Source: Methylomonas sp.
GTDB taxonomy: Bacteria > Pseudomonadota > Gammaproteobacteria > Methylococcales > Methylomonadaceae
DNA length: 8,849 bases
Reading direction: 5' to 3'
NCBI GenBank assembly: GCA_026990815.1
Contig: JALXCS010000030.1
Location: 1 to 8,849, forward strand
Positions 1-6,010 of this stretch are shown piece after piece. The number at the start of each line of letters is the position of its first letter. Position 1 is the first letter of the stretch. A program made the position numbers and the translations under genes. The notes beneath the pieces were generated by a model. It had not been told where the DNA came from, did not search any database, and saw nothing but the letters and a program-made list of their open reading frames with translations.

Positions 1-662
1 CTTTGGGAGTAGCTGCTTTTGCCTCGAAACTAAATTGGGGGTTATTGAATTTTTATCAGCCGCCATTTTGGCTGTCAGTCATTATTGCTGTTATCGCAAT
101 GGATCTTATAATCTATTTACAACACGTGATGATGCATGCCATTCCTTTGTTTTGGCGGTTGCATCGAGTTCATCACGCTGATCTTGACTATGATGTCACT
201 ACTGGAGCGCGTTTTCATACCCTGGAAATTATTTTGTCCGCATTGATCAAATTTGCTGCCATCCTGTTATTAGGGCCTCAGTTGATTGCTGTAATAATTT
301 TTGAAATTTTATTAAATGCCACCGCAATGTTTAATCATGGCAATATTAAACTTCCTGAACCCCTGGACCGCTTTTTACGCCGGTTTCTGGTTACCCCGGA
401 TATGCATAGGGTTCATCATTCTGTCGAAGAAAATGAAGCTAACAGTAATTTTGGATTTAACTTGAGCTGGTGGGATTTTTTATTTGGTACTTACCAGGAG
501 CAGCCTCAGAACGGACATCAAGGTATGACGATCGGGATTCATAAATATCGTGACCCAAACAAAGTGAACAGATTGCCTGGCATGCTATTACTACCATTCA
601 ATAGCAAAATTACCGGTTATGCCATTAACCGACGTAACTTGAAAAACCCGAATAATAATTAA
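1..662 (+). CDS. Fatty acid hydroxylase / sterol desaturase family protein, 5' end cut off
   Basis: This is the C-terminal 219 residues or so of an integral membrane di-iron oxygenase of the fatty acid hydroxylase superfamily (PF04116 type). Members hydroxylate or desaturate lipids and sterols at the inner membrane. Counting from the first full codon at base 3, the histidine clusters are HVMMH (41-45), HRVHH (54-58), NH (111-112) and a second HRVHH (135-139). This is the 8-His iron-binding layout of the family. Hydrophobic stretches at about 23-40 and 78-105 are membrane segments. The frame is open to the window edge, and the TTG at base 3 is probably not the start, because relatives carry further N-terminal helices. 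It ends in TAA and converges on the unknown membrane gene. The substrate cannot be told from sequence. Family call is secure; specificity is unknown. Confidence 0.88.
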   Translation, partial: LGVAAFASKLNWGLLNFYQPPFWLSVIIAVIAMDLIIYLQHVMMHAIPLFWRLHRVHHADLDYDVTTGARFHTLEIILSALIKFAAILLLGPQLIAVIIFEILLNATAMFNHGNIKLPEPLDRFLRRFLVTPDMHRVHHSVEENEANSNFGFNLSWWDFLFGTYQEQPQNGHQGMTIGIHKYRDPNKVNRLPGMLLLPFNSKITGYAINRRNLKNPNNN

Positions 663-705
663 ATTTCTCTTTTCCTCGAAATTTGGTCAAACCGGATACC
701 ACAAC

Positions 706-2103
706 TTATGAACCATCCGATATCAATGAAATCATCTTGGCAAGAAATATTTTTATTTGGGGAAACTTGGCACTAACATCGTACAAAAAAGCAAAGAAAA
801 AAGAACCGGAAAATAATTTTCCAGCCACCCTGACCCAACTCGGGAAAGGCGGTTGCGGTTTTTTTTCGATTTGTTCATGGAAAATACCTGGCCGCCAATT
901 GTTTCCTAATGCCAAAATCATTTTTTGCTTGATTTCATTTGCATAGCCATATCCTTCCAAGCTGTCTCCCACCCCAATCCTTTTTGCATCACAGGTGATT
1001 AAATCTAATTGATACCAAACCCTCGTGGTATTTCCAGATTTTGAAGAGGCATTTTTCTTAACTTCTATATCGGCAATATTATTGACATAAATTATTTTTT
1101 CCAGCGTAATGCCAAATATCCGTTGCCGCTTTTTTACCCCAGTCAAACCAACTTCTACGGTTAAATTATTGGTAGCCAAAAACACTCCAAAAGCGCATAG
1201 TATCAAAGCAATGAATCCGGTCAAAAATGCCATGAGTCTCGCTGTAGTCGGCAAGAAAGTTATAAAATCATCAAAAAAGAAATAACTAAAAATACCCAAC
1301 CCGCCTCCTATACAACAAAGCAGAATGGCTAAAGTAACCGAGCGGCCATAACCATAATAAAACTGAATGCCTACCGGGGTTTTCGTAATGACCGGAATTG
1401 CGCCAGATTTATTTTCTTTATCCGCAATAACATGGGATGCTGTAGATTTATAATCAGCCAATTTTGTAATTGTCCGCTCATCAGCCACCTCTACAGGGAT
1501 AAAAAACACCTGATCAAAATCAACACCAGACAACGGAATCTGGATATGCAATTCCCATTCGTAATAATCTTCAGTTTCACCGCCATTGACCGGCAGCCCT
1601 TCAGGAGGCATAAAAGTAAAATTAAGCCGAACCATTTTGCCAAAATTGCAAATCTCTTTTCTGGCATAATCCTGCCAAATGGGTTCTACTTCCCAGTCAT
1701 TATCACCAGCTCTTTTGCGCTCATAATAATGATGGATACACGCTAGCGAAACACGAGCACGATTTGCCACTTCAACTGAAACTGGTAAATCCAAATAACC
1801 TTTAACGTACCCGCCTACCTGCCCCGGGAAAGGATCTAAAACTAGTGCTTTTGTGCCCAATTTAAGCCCTGCTAGTGTTTCCTTGATTGCCAAAAGAACC
1901 AGCCACAGTCCGATAAAAGGGAAGGTAACAAAAAAATAAAAAACAGGGTTTTGTTCAAAGCTGTCTAAAAGTTTATCTCCAGCCAGGAAAATAGTTACCC
2001 AAACGAATGCGTTCCAAAATAAGGCAAAAAGCCACGTCACCCAAAAATATTTTCTTTGAGGAAAAACCTTGTTGCCATGGCTTTGTTTAGAACCCCTTTG
2101 CAT
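706..2103 (-). CDS. Unknown four-helix membrane protein, resembling DUF3592-type proteins
   Basis: I do not recognise a defined function. The 465-residue product has hydrophobic helices at about 20-41, 53-73, 255-277 and 288-310, plus a weaker hydrophobic stretch near 430-442. Between helices 2 and 3 lies a soluble, beta-rich segment (about 95-210) with an aromatic run, IHHYYERK (123-130), then FTFMPPEGLP and a WELHI...GVDFDQVFFIPV stretch. This pattern resembles DUF3592-like bacterial membrane proteins; that is a resemblance from memory, not a search result. A second soluble region (about 312-425) follows helix 4. The ATG at 2103 is preceded by AAGGAAG at close spacing, and the fliK stop is only 15 bases upstream, so it is probably the last gene of the fliJ-fliK operon. 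Cotranscription does not prove a flagellar role. A terminator-like hairpin lies inside its 3' coding end (797-824). Confidence 0.8.
   Translation of the reverse strand: MQRGSKQSHGNKVFPQRKYFWVTWLFALFWNAFVWVTIFLAGDKLLDSFEQNPVFYFFVTFPFIGLWLVLLAIKETLAGLKLGTKALVLDPFPGQVGGYVKGYLDLPVSVEVANRARVSLACIHHYYERKRAGDNDWEVEPIWQDYARKEICNFGKMVRLNFTFMPPEGLPVNGGETEDYYEWELHIQIPLSGVDFDQVFFIPVEVADERTITKLADYKSTASHVIADKENKSGAIPVITKTPVGIQFYYGYGRSVTLAILLCCIGGGLGIFSYFFFDDFITFLPTTARLMAFLTGFIALILCAFGVFLATNNLTVEVGLTGVKKRQRIFGITLEKIIYVNNIADIEVKKNASSKSGNTTRVWYQLDLITCDAKRIGVGDSLEGYGYANEIKQKMILALGNNWRPGIFHEQIEKKPQPPFPSWVRVAGKLFSGSFFFAFLYDVSAKFPQIKIFLAKMISLISDGS
797..824 (-). terminator. Terminator-like hairpin inside the 3' coding end of the unknown membrane gene
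   Basis: On the minus strand, bases 824-817 and 813-806 form an 8-bp stem (one G-U pair) around a TTA triloop. Two bases after the stem comes a T-rich tract with six consecutive T. It lies about 100 bases before the stop codon, within codons reading GKLFSGSFFF. The shape fits an intrinsic terminator, but the T run also encodes Phe codons, so it may be chance. No better terminator was seen beyond the stop codon. Confidence 0.25.
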
Positions 2104-2118
2104 CGCTTCCTTTTACTT

Positions 2119-3585
2119 TTAAACGTAGGTATTCAACAAACCGTTACTTGCTGCGGCCCGTCCGCGTTCAATTTCTTCCGTTAATTCAAGAGCATTTTCA
2201 GCAACTTCATAGCTACTTTCATCCATTGAAAAAGCTTCACCATTTGGATTATTGTGTTTGTTGGATTCGTTCTGGGAAAAACCTTGGGACTGTCTTTGTT
2301 CAGAAAAATCCTGTTGAGAAACATTAACCTCCGCCAAGTTTAATTGCTGGCCACCGAGCATTTCTCTTAGCTTTGGAATAGCAGCTTCGATTGCTTCCCG
2401 AACTGAAGCATGTTGAGCATTAAATGCAATGGTTGCCTGATCCTGATTCATATCGATGCGAATTGAAACAGGTCCTAAATGTTGGGGATTAATTTTAAGC
2501 TCTGCCGCAGAAATGGACCTGTTATTCATCCAGACAATCCTTTCGTTAAACTCATTTTGCCATTCAGGATGATTAAATGGCTGGGTCATCGCTGGCACCT
2601 CGACTTTTGCAACAGGCGCCATACCTGCTATTTGCCTGTTTAAAACGGAAATATCAGGAATAATATTATTGTTTCCAGCAGATTTTTCAATTCCGTTTGT
2701 TACACCTGCATTAAATGACTGTTCCTGCAATTTATCCAACGAGGCTGCTTCCTGTCTCGGCTTGAACATGCCCTGCTCATTTTTCAGTATATCATCTAGG
2801 AATTCCTGACCAGAATCTGTAATCGCTGTAATTGATTCAGTTGGCCCACCTGTTGAAGAAATTGGCGTTGTAACTACTGAATAAGATGTAGAAAGTTTTT
2901 CAAATTCTTTAGGAAAAACTTGTTGAACATTTTTTTGATCTGAGGTGATATTACTTAATAATGACTTTTCCTGAACAAATGTCCCCGTTGTCAGCGAAGT
3001 ATCTTCAATTAAGCCCCCATCAATTGTTGATTTAGCAAGCTCGGAAGAATTATTGGTCGGTACTGTTCCAAGCGCATTGATTGAAGCAGCTATTTGTTCT
3101 TGTTGCTCTTTTAAACCTTCATCCTGATCATTACCTTGCAAATATTCAACAAATTGCTCTATTGCATCACCCACTCCGGCAGCGGCCTCTTCAACGACAT
3201 CTGTTACCACAGCAATTTTTTGCATCACATCTTGCAAAGTATCAATCGTGTCATCAATATTGATCAGTTTTTCCAGCTTACCAGCCTGCGGCAATTTGTT
3301 TCCCAATTCTACTGATGATGTTGGCTGTTTGCCGAAGTTATTCAACAAACCGGCAAATTCTTGCAGCTTGGCTTCTCCAGTAGAGCTTGAAAGTTCCTGT
3401 AATTCAGCCAAACTTTCAAGGGTTTCTGGTAGATCTCCTTGTTCCTGCAAAAGCCGGATCTGCTCCATCAATGCTTCTGAAAAACCTTCTGTGCCGCCTA
3501 ATTCATCGATTTCTGTGCTCTGCAAGCTTTCCAGCCCACCTACATTTGAAAATAAAGATACCAAATTGGATACATCTTGTGTCAT
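2119..3585 (-). CDS. fliK: Flagellar hook-length control protein FliK
   Basis: FliK is the secreted ruler that sets hook length and, through its C-terminal domain, makes FlhB switch the export apparatus from rod/hook to filament substrates. From the ATG at 3585 the protein has 488 residues. The first 330 or so are low in complexity and rich in Gln, Glu, Ser, Thr and Asn, as expected for the variable ruler region. The conserved C-terminal domain (FliK_C/Flg_hook type) covers about 335-430, with LKINPQHLGPVSIRI at 363-377 and the helix ASVREAIEAAIPKLREML at 393-410. An acidic tail follows. A TTG at 3627 would add 14 residues, but it overlaps the fliJ stop codon. The ATG at 3585 has a GGAG seven bases upstream, so I chose that. 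It sits 38 bases after fliJ. Identification rests on the C-terminal domain and the fliJ neighbour. Confidence 0.9.
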   Translation of the reverse strand: MTQDVSNLVSLFSNVGGLESLQSTEIDELGGTEGFSEALMEQIRLLQEQGDLPETLESLAELQELSSSTGEAKLQEFAGLLNNFGKQPTSSVELGNKLPQAGKLEKLINIDDTIDTLQDVMQKIAVVTDVVEEAAAGVGDAIEQFVEYLQGNDQDEGLKEQQEQIAASINALGTVPTNNSSELAKSTIDGGLIEDTSLTTGTFVQEKSLLSNITSDQKNVQQVFPKEFEKLSTSYSVVTTPISSTGGPTESITAITDSGQEFLDDILKNEQGMFKPRQEAASLDKLQEQSFNAGVTNGIEKSAGNNNIIPDISVLNRQIAGMAPVAKVEVPAMTQPFNHPEWQNEFNERIVWMNNRSISAAELKINPQHLGPVSIRIDMNQDQATIAFNAQHASVREAIEAAIPKLREMLGGQQLNLAEVNVSQQDFSEQRQSQGFSQNESNKHNNPNGEAFSMDESSYEVAENALELTEEIERGRAAASNGLLNTYV

Positions 3586-3592
3586 TGTCGTT

Positions 3593-3597
3593 CTCCA
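3593..3597 (-). promoter_or_regulatory. Ribosome binding site that decides the fliK start
   Basis: TGGAG on the minus strand, with its last G seven bases before the ATG at 3585. The in-frame TTG at 3627 has no comparable purine run. This favours the shorter FliK. Confidence 0.6.
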
Positions 3598-3623
3598 GAA
3601 TTCGACTTTGTTAATGCTTACAT

Positions 3624-4076
3624 TCAAGCATCATCCGTGCCATTTCCTCGCCCCGTCCGTGAGGATCGTTCATCCTGTTCCTTTTGCTCTTGTTTTTCAA
3701 CTTGCGCTTGCTCTGTTTTCAGTGCACTATTTTGTACTTTTTGTAGACTTTGAGTTTTTTGATTGGCTTGCAGCCAAATTTTCTGTTTCCGCATCAGTTC
3801 ATCTGCAACCGATTGTAAACTCTGCTTTTGCCCGGTAATAGCAATATCCAGCTTATGCACAAATGCTCGAAACTCCTGTAGTTGGTGGATATTCATTCCG
3901 ACATTCCCCAAGGAACTGAATTTTTCCAGATATTCTTGACGGTAGTTGGTCAAATGTTCAATTTGATCCAGTATTTCCTGATGTTGGCGCTGAACTTCTC
4001 CCAATGCTTGAAGTGCTTTTTGTTCTTGATCGACCTTGAGGTCTACAATAACTTGAATCCGTTGTGACTTTTTCAC
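3624..4076 (-). CDS. fliJ: Flagellar export protein FliJ
   Basis: FliJ is the small coiled-coil stalk of the flagellar type III export ATPase. It fits into the FliI hexamer, contacts FlhA and helps cycle export chaperones in the cytoplasm. The 150-residue product has the usual FliJ length and composition: almost wholly helical, rich in Gln, Lys, Glu and Leu, with no Cys and no membrane segment. The N-terminal QRIQVIVDLKVDQEQKALQALGEVQRQHQEI (about 6-36) matches the FliJ pattern of a short start followed by heptad-rich helices. The tail (about 122-150) is highly charged and probably disordered. The start is GTG at 4076, with an in-frame stop 15 bases upstream and only a weak GAAG as ribosome site. 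fliK follows 38 bases later. The usual upstream partner fliI is absent; a 476-base non-coding gap lies there instead. FliJ sequences diverge strongly, so the fliK neighbour matters to the call. Confidence 0.82.
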   Translation of the reverse strand: MKKSQRIQVIVDLKVDQEQKALQALGEVQRQHQEILDQIEHLTNYRQEYLEKFSSLGNVGMNIHQLQEFRAFVHKLDIAITGQKQSLQSVADELMRKQKIWLQANQKTQSLQKVQNSALKTEQAQVEKQEQKEQDERSSRTGRGNGTDDA

Positions 4077-4223
4077 TGCTTCACTATTTCAATATTATTA
4101 GGGAAATTTTCAACTTGGTCATTTCTCACATTTATGGTCAGTGTCAGAAACTTATACGGCTTTTATGACTTTTCTCTTCATTCTGCAATTGAAGAGAATG
4201 AATTTTCACAATGCTAATTTAAG

Positions 4224-4264
4224 TATAGACTGGAACGTCTGATATTGAATTTTACGGACGAAAT
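4224..4264 (+). ncRNA. Two adjacent hairpins with GGA in the loop (possible CsrA/RsmA binding sites)
   Basis: On the plus strand, 4227-4230 pairs with 4237-4240 around the six-base loop TGGAAC. The stem can be extended by TAT/ATA past a bulged G at 4241. Next to it, 4249-4253 pairs with 4260-4264 (one G-U pair) around the six-base loop ACGGAC. GGA shown in a hairpin loop, especially ANGGA, is the recognition element of CsrA/RsmA proteins, and sponge RNAs such as CsrB and RsmY/Z carry several. Further GGA triplets follow at 4278, 4286, 4403, 4407 and 4431. No good promoter was found for a plus-strand transcript, and GGA is a common triplet, so this is only a candidate. Confidence 0.22.
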
Positions 4265-4320
4265 ATATATTGAAAGGGGAAATTCGGAATCAGTAAAGGT
4301 GTTGGTTTGCTGAGACTGCT

Positions 4321-4336
4321 CTAATACCAGTATTAG
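4321..4336. repeat. Near-perfect 16-base palindrome
   Basis: CTAATAC and GTATTAG are exact reverse complements separated by only CA. A two-base spacer is too short for a good RNA hairpin at full length, so a dimeric protein-binding site is at least as likely. It lies about 245 bases upstream of the fliJ start. No regulator is identifiable. Confidence 0.4.
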
Positions 4337-4360
4337 CTTTCTGAGATAAAATTGTAAGAC

Positions 4361-4379
4361 GATTTTTCTTAGAAAAATC
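4361..4379. repeat. Perfect 8-bp hairpin with triloop
   Basis: GATTTTTC (4361-4368) and GAAAAATC (4372-4379) pair perfectly around TTA. There is no T run after it on the plus strand, and on the minus strand it is followed by GTCTTACAATTTTA, so it is not a classical terminator in either direction. Confidence 0.45.
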
Positions 4380-4403
4380 CTTCTGTAGCGAAATAATGTG
4401 TTG

Positions 4404-4530
4404 GAAGGACAAGTGAAGCTCCATTTACATGGAGTTCACTCAACCAGTTATGCCCGACTATCAAACTGGTTAATTGTCGGTAAATAGCTCTATTTCACTT
4501 TGCTCACGTCCTTATTCACTACAAATAAGG
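4404..4530 (-). ncRNA. Candidate structured RNA: GNRA-capped hairpin beside an H-type pseudoknot
   Basis: Read on the minus strand, a 12-bp stem (4440-4429 with 4424-4412, one bulged base at 4418) is closed by GTAA, a GNRA tetraloop; on the plus strand the loop would be TTAC. Next to it, the 8-bp stem 4442-4449/4464-4471 and the 5-bp stem 4454-4458/4476-4480 interleave, which is the topology of an H-type pseudoknot. AAGGAC (4405-4410) is complementary to GTCCTT (4508-4513), which would close a multi-branched fold around both elements. This pairing competes with the local stems 4378-4383/4404-4409 and 4510-4516/4524-4530. All pairings are exact in the sequence. Expression, strand and function are inference. 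It could be a leader of fliJ, the 3' region of the ctpA transcript, an independent RNA, or a mobile-element end. Confidence 0.3.
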
Positions 4531-4560
4531 GCAACTCAACAATTATCAAGAGCTATTTTT
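4482..4560. repeat. Long-range 10-bp inverted repeat overlapping the ctpA stop codon
   Basis: AAATAGCTCT (4482-4491) and AGAGCTATTT (4549-4558) are exact reverse complements, and the inner arm contains a nested 7-bp hairpin (4510-4516/4524-4530). On the plus strand the outer arm ends in five T, so it could act as a weak terminator for a plus-strand transcript. On the minus strand it would fold the last codons and stop codon of ctpA into a stem, which could stabilise that mRNA's end. The 57-base loop makes simple intrinsic termination less convincing. Confidence 0.35.
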
Positions 4561-5881
4561 GCATTATGATAGTGACTCCTTTCAACAGAGTAAGCGCTTC
4601 ATGCAACGCATAATCCTTTAGATCCAGCTCTTTCTGCTTGTCTTCTTCAGACACTTTGTCTTTTCCTGTTTTTTTATCACCATTACCATTGATTAAATGA
4701 TGCGATAAATCTGATTCTTTAACAGGCTTGAATTTTGGCGCATCTAATGCCTCCAATTTTACCCGCTCCAATTTTATATCCGGCTCTATTCCTTCAGCCT
4801 GAATAGACCTTCCTGATGGAGTGTAATATCTGGCTGTTGTCAACTTCACCGCACCGCCATTGCTGGTTGGCAAGATGGTCTGGACAGAACCTTTACCGAA
4901 AGATTTTTCTCCCATGATGACGGCCCGTTTATGATCCTGGAGTGCACCGGCAACAATTTCTGATGCTGAAGCAGAGCCAGCATTAATCAAAACCACTATT
5001 GGAGCACCATTCAAAATATCATCAGGAGACGCATTAAATTTCATTTCAGAATCTTTAATTCGACCTTCAGTATAAACGATCAACCCTTTTTCAAGAAAAG
5101 CATCGCTCACTGAAACCGCAGCATTTAATACACCCCCAGGATTATTACGTAAATCAAGAATAATCCCCTTCAATGGGCGTTTATTTTCTTTCTGTAACTT
5201 TTTGATTGCGGTCTTTAAAGCTTCCCCTGTTGGAGATTGAAAGCTACTAATCCTTAAGTATGCAAAATCTTTTTCCAACAACCGACTTTTTACACTTTGA
5301 ACTTTAATAATATCGCGAGTAATGGTGATTTTTAAAGGGGCACCTTCACCTTCTCGAACAACGGTTAAAGTTATATCGCTTCCGGGCTTTCCTCTCATAA
5401 TTTTAACTGCATCAGTCAAAGTCATCCCTTTGACAGGTTTTTCATCAAGCCTGATAATCAAATCTCCGGCTTTCAGACCAGCTCTTTGTGCCGGCGTGTC
5501 ATCAATAGGGGAAACGACTTTTACATAGCCATTTTCCATTGTCACTTCAATTCCCAGCCCACCAAACTGTCCAGTGGTGCCAACCTTCAATTCCTTATAC
5601 TGATCACTATCCAGATAGGAAGAATGAGGGTCCAAACCTGTCAACATGCCTCTTATGGCATCTTCCAAAAGTTTTTTATCCGGAACAGGCTCAACATAGT
5701 CCTTTTTAATCCTGCCAAAAACTTCTGTAAAGGTTCTAAGATCTTCATAGGGAAGAACTTCCATCGCTGTTGCTTCATGTGTTGAAGCCTCGCGCTCTGC
5801 CAAAACGGCCGTGCCTGTACTAATTAAAATTCCAAGCACAAGGCCCAGCATTAATAAAATAATATTTTTCTGCTTAAGCAT
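4553..5881 (-). CDS. ctpA: C-terminal processing serine protease, S41 family (CtpA type)
   Basis: This is a secreted PDZ-containing S41 peptidase of the CtpA/Prc family, which cleaves envelope proteins near their C termini with a Ser/Lys dyad. From the ATG at 5881 the protein has 442 residues. A signal peptide or N-terminal anchor spans 1-29 (LKQK followed by a hydrophobic core, ending TAVLA). A PDZ domain covers about 101-188, starting near GQFGGLGIEV. In the protease domain the nucleophile is Ser305 in GSASASE, with Lys330 and Gln334 in GKGSVQ; the spacings of 25 and 4 match the Ser/Lys/Gln triad of B. subtilis CtpB. The tail after about 385 is charged. Upstream in-frame starts exist at 5911 (ATG) and 5917 (TTG), but a GGAG 11 bases before 5881 and a typical signal peptide favour 5881. 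In related bacteria this gene follows gpmI and envC, as here, and in E. coli envC is followed by yibQ, which is missing. Confidence 0.93.
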   Translation of the reverse strand: MLKQKNIILLMLGLVLGILISTGTAVLAEREASTHEATAMEVLPYEDLRTFTEVFGRIKKDYVEPVPDKKLLEDAIRGMLTGLDPHSSYLDSDQYKELKVGTTGQFGGLGIEVTMENGYVKVVSPIDDTPAQRAGLKAGDLIIRLDEKPVKGMTLTDAVKIMRGKPGSDITLTVVREGEGAPLKITITRDIIKVQSVKSRLLEKDFAYLRISSFQSPTGEALKTAIKKLQKENKRPLKGIILDLRNNPGGVLNAAVSVSDAFLEKGLIVYTEGRIKDSEMKFNASPDDILNGAPIVVLINAGSASASEIVAGALQDHKRAVIMGEKSFGKGSVQTILPTSNGGAVKLTTARYYTPSGRSIQAEGIEPDIKLERVKLEALDAPKFKPVKESDLSHHLINGNGDKKTGKDKVSEEDKQKELDLKDYALHEALTLLKGVTIIMQK

Positions 5882-5892
5882 TAGTTGTAAAA

Positions 5893-5896
5893 CTCC
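5893..5896 (-). promoter_or_regulatory. Ribosome binding site favouring the shorter CtpA start
   Basis: GGAG on the minus strand, 11 bases before the ATG at 5881. That spacing is somewhat long. The alternative ATG at 5911 has only GGG directly against it, too close to work as a normal site. Confidence 0.45.
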
Positions 5897-5925
5897 AGTA
5901 TGCGTGTTCATTCCCAAATTTATGA

Positions 5926-5954
5926 TTTATAGACCGCCTGAGATTTGTTTTAAA
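5926..5954 (-). promoter_or_regulatory. Possible sigma70 promoter for ctpA
   Basis: On the minus strand, TTTAAA (5954-5949) lies 17 bases before TATAAA (5931-5926). These match TTGACA at 4 of 6 and TATAAT at 5 of 6 positions. Transcription would begin just upstream of the 5911 ATG, leaving a leader of about 35 bases before the preferred start at 5881. It lies directly downstream of the terminator-like hairpin after envC, which supports separate ctpA transcription. Such matches are common in AT-rich DNA. Confidence 0.32.
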
Positions 5955-5975
5955 AAACTGTCTATTCAACAACGT

Positions 5976-6005
5976 AAAAAAATTGGTCCTAAAATAAAAA
6001 CCAAT
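5976..6005 (-). terminator. Rho-independent terminator candidate after envC
   Basis: On the minus strand, ATTGGT (6005-6000 on the plus numbering) pairs with ACCAAT (5987-5982) around a 12-base loop, and the 3' arm runs straight into seven T (5982-5976). Purines before the stem extend it by further A-T and G-T pairs. It begins five bases after the envC stop codon. The stem is AT-rich, so termination may be partial. Confidence 0.5.
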
Positions 6006-6010
6006 CTCTT

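Larger units (their letters stand above)
4077..4552. other. Non-coding gap between ctpA and fliJ, rich in inverted repeats
   Basis: No frame on either strand holds a convincing gene; stops are frequent. The gap separates the ctpA stop codon from the fliJ GTG and contains the following structures: GGA-loop hairpins at 4224-4244 and 4249-4264; an inverted repeat at 4321-4336; a triloop hairpin at 4361-4379; a 6-bp stem 4378-4383/4404-4409; a 12-bp hairpin at 4412-4440; a pseudoknot candidate at 4442-4480; a 7-bp hairpin at 4510-4530; and a 10-bp repeat pair 4482-4491/4549-4558. The part next to fliJ (about 4080-4200) is AT-rich and shows no such structures. It may hold the fliJ promoter: on the minus strand an ATGACC lies 16 bases before a TAATAA, a poor sigma70 match. 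I saw no clear sigma28 or sigma54 promoter. Confidence 0.6.

Noticed and set aside
661..684. Hairpin AAATTTC/GAAATTT between the desaturase gene and the convergent membrane gene
   Set aside because: Seven weak AT-rich pairs with a 10-base loop and no T run on either side; not convincing as a bidirectional terminator.
683..946. Plus-strand open frame of 87 codons
   Set aside because: It lies antisense to the 3' end of the unknown membrane gene and its composition mirrors that gene; no start signal.
3248..3838. Plus-strand open frame of 196 codons across fliJ and fliK
   Set aside because: It is antisense to the two flagellar genes, has no ribosome site or family resemblance, and is explained by the low-complexity codons of fliK and fliJ on the other strand.
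4357..4497. Minus-strand open stretch of about 45 codons and plus-strand stretch of about 29 codons in the ctpA-fliJ gap
   Set aside because: No ATG with a ribosome site, no recognisable protein similarity, and the stretch coincides with hairpins that explain the sequence better. I could not link it to any transposase.
4077..4552. c-di-GMP riboswitch, hammerhead ribozyme or tRNA in the gap before fliJ
   Set aside because: A c-di-GMP switch before a flagellar operon would make sense, but the conserved core is absent. A CTGATAT near 4239 lacks the CTGATGA hammerhead core, and no cloverleaf with a TTCGA-type loop was found.
4077..4552. Sigma28 or sigma54 flagellar promoter for fliJ
   Set aside because: No GG-N10-GC type -24/-12 pair on the minus strand. 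ACCGACAA at about 4474-4481 resembles a sigma28 -10 box, but the -35 spacing is wrong and it is some 400 bases from fliJ.
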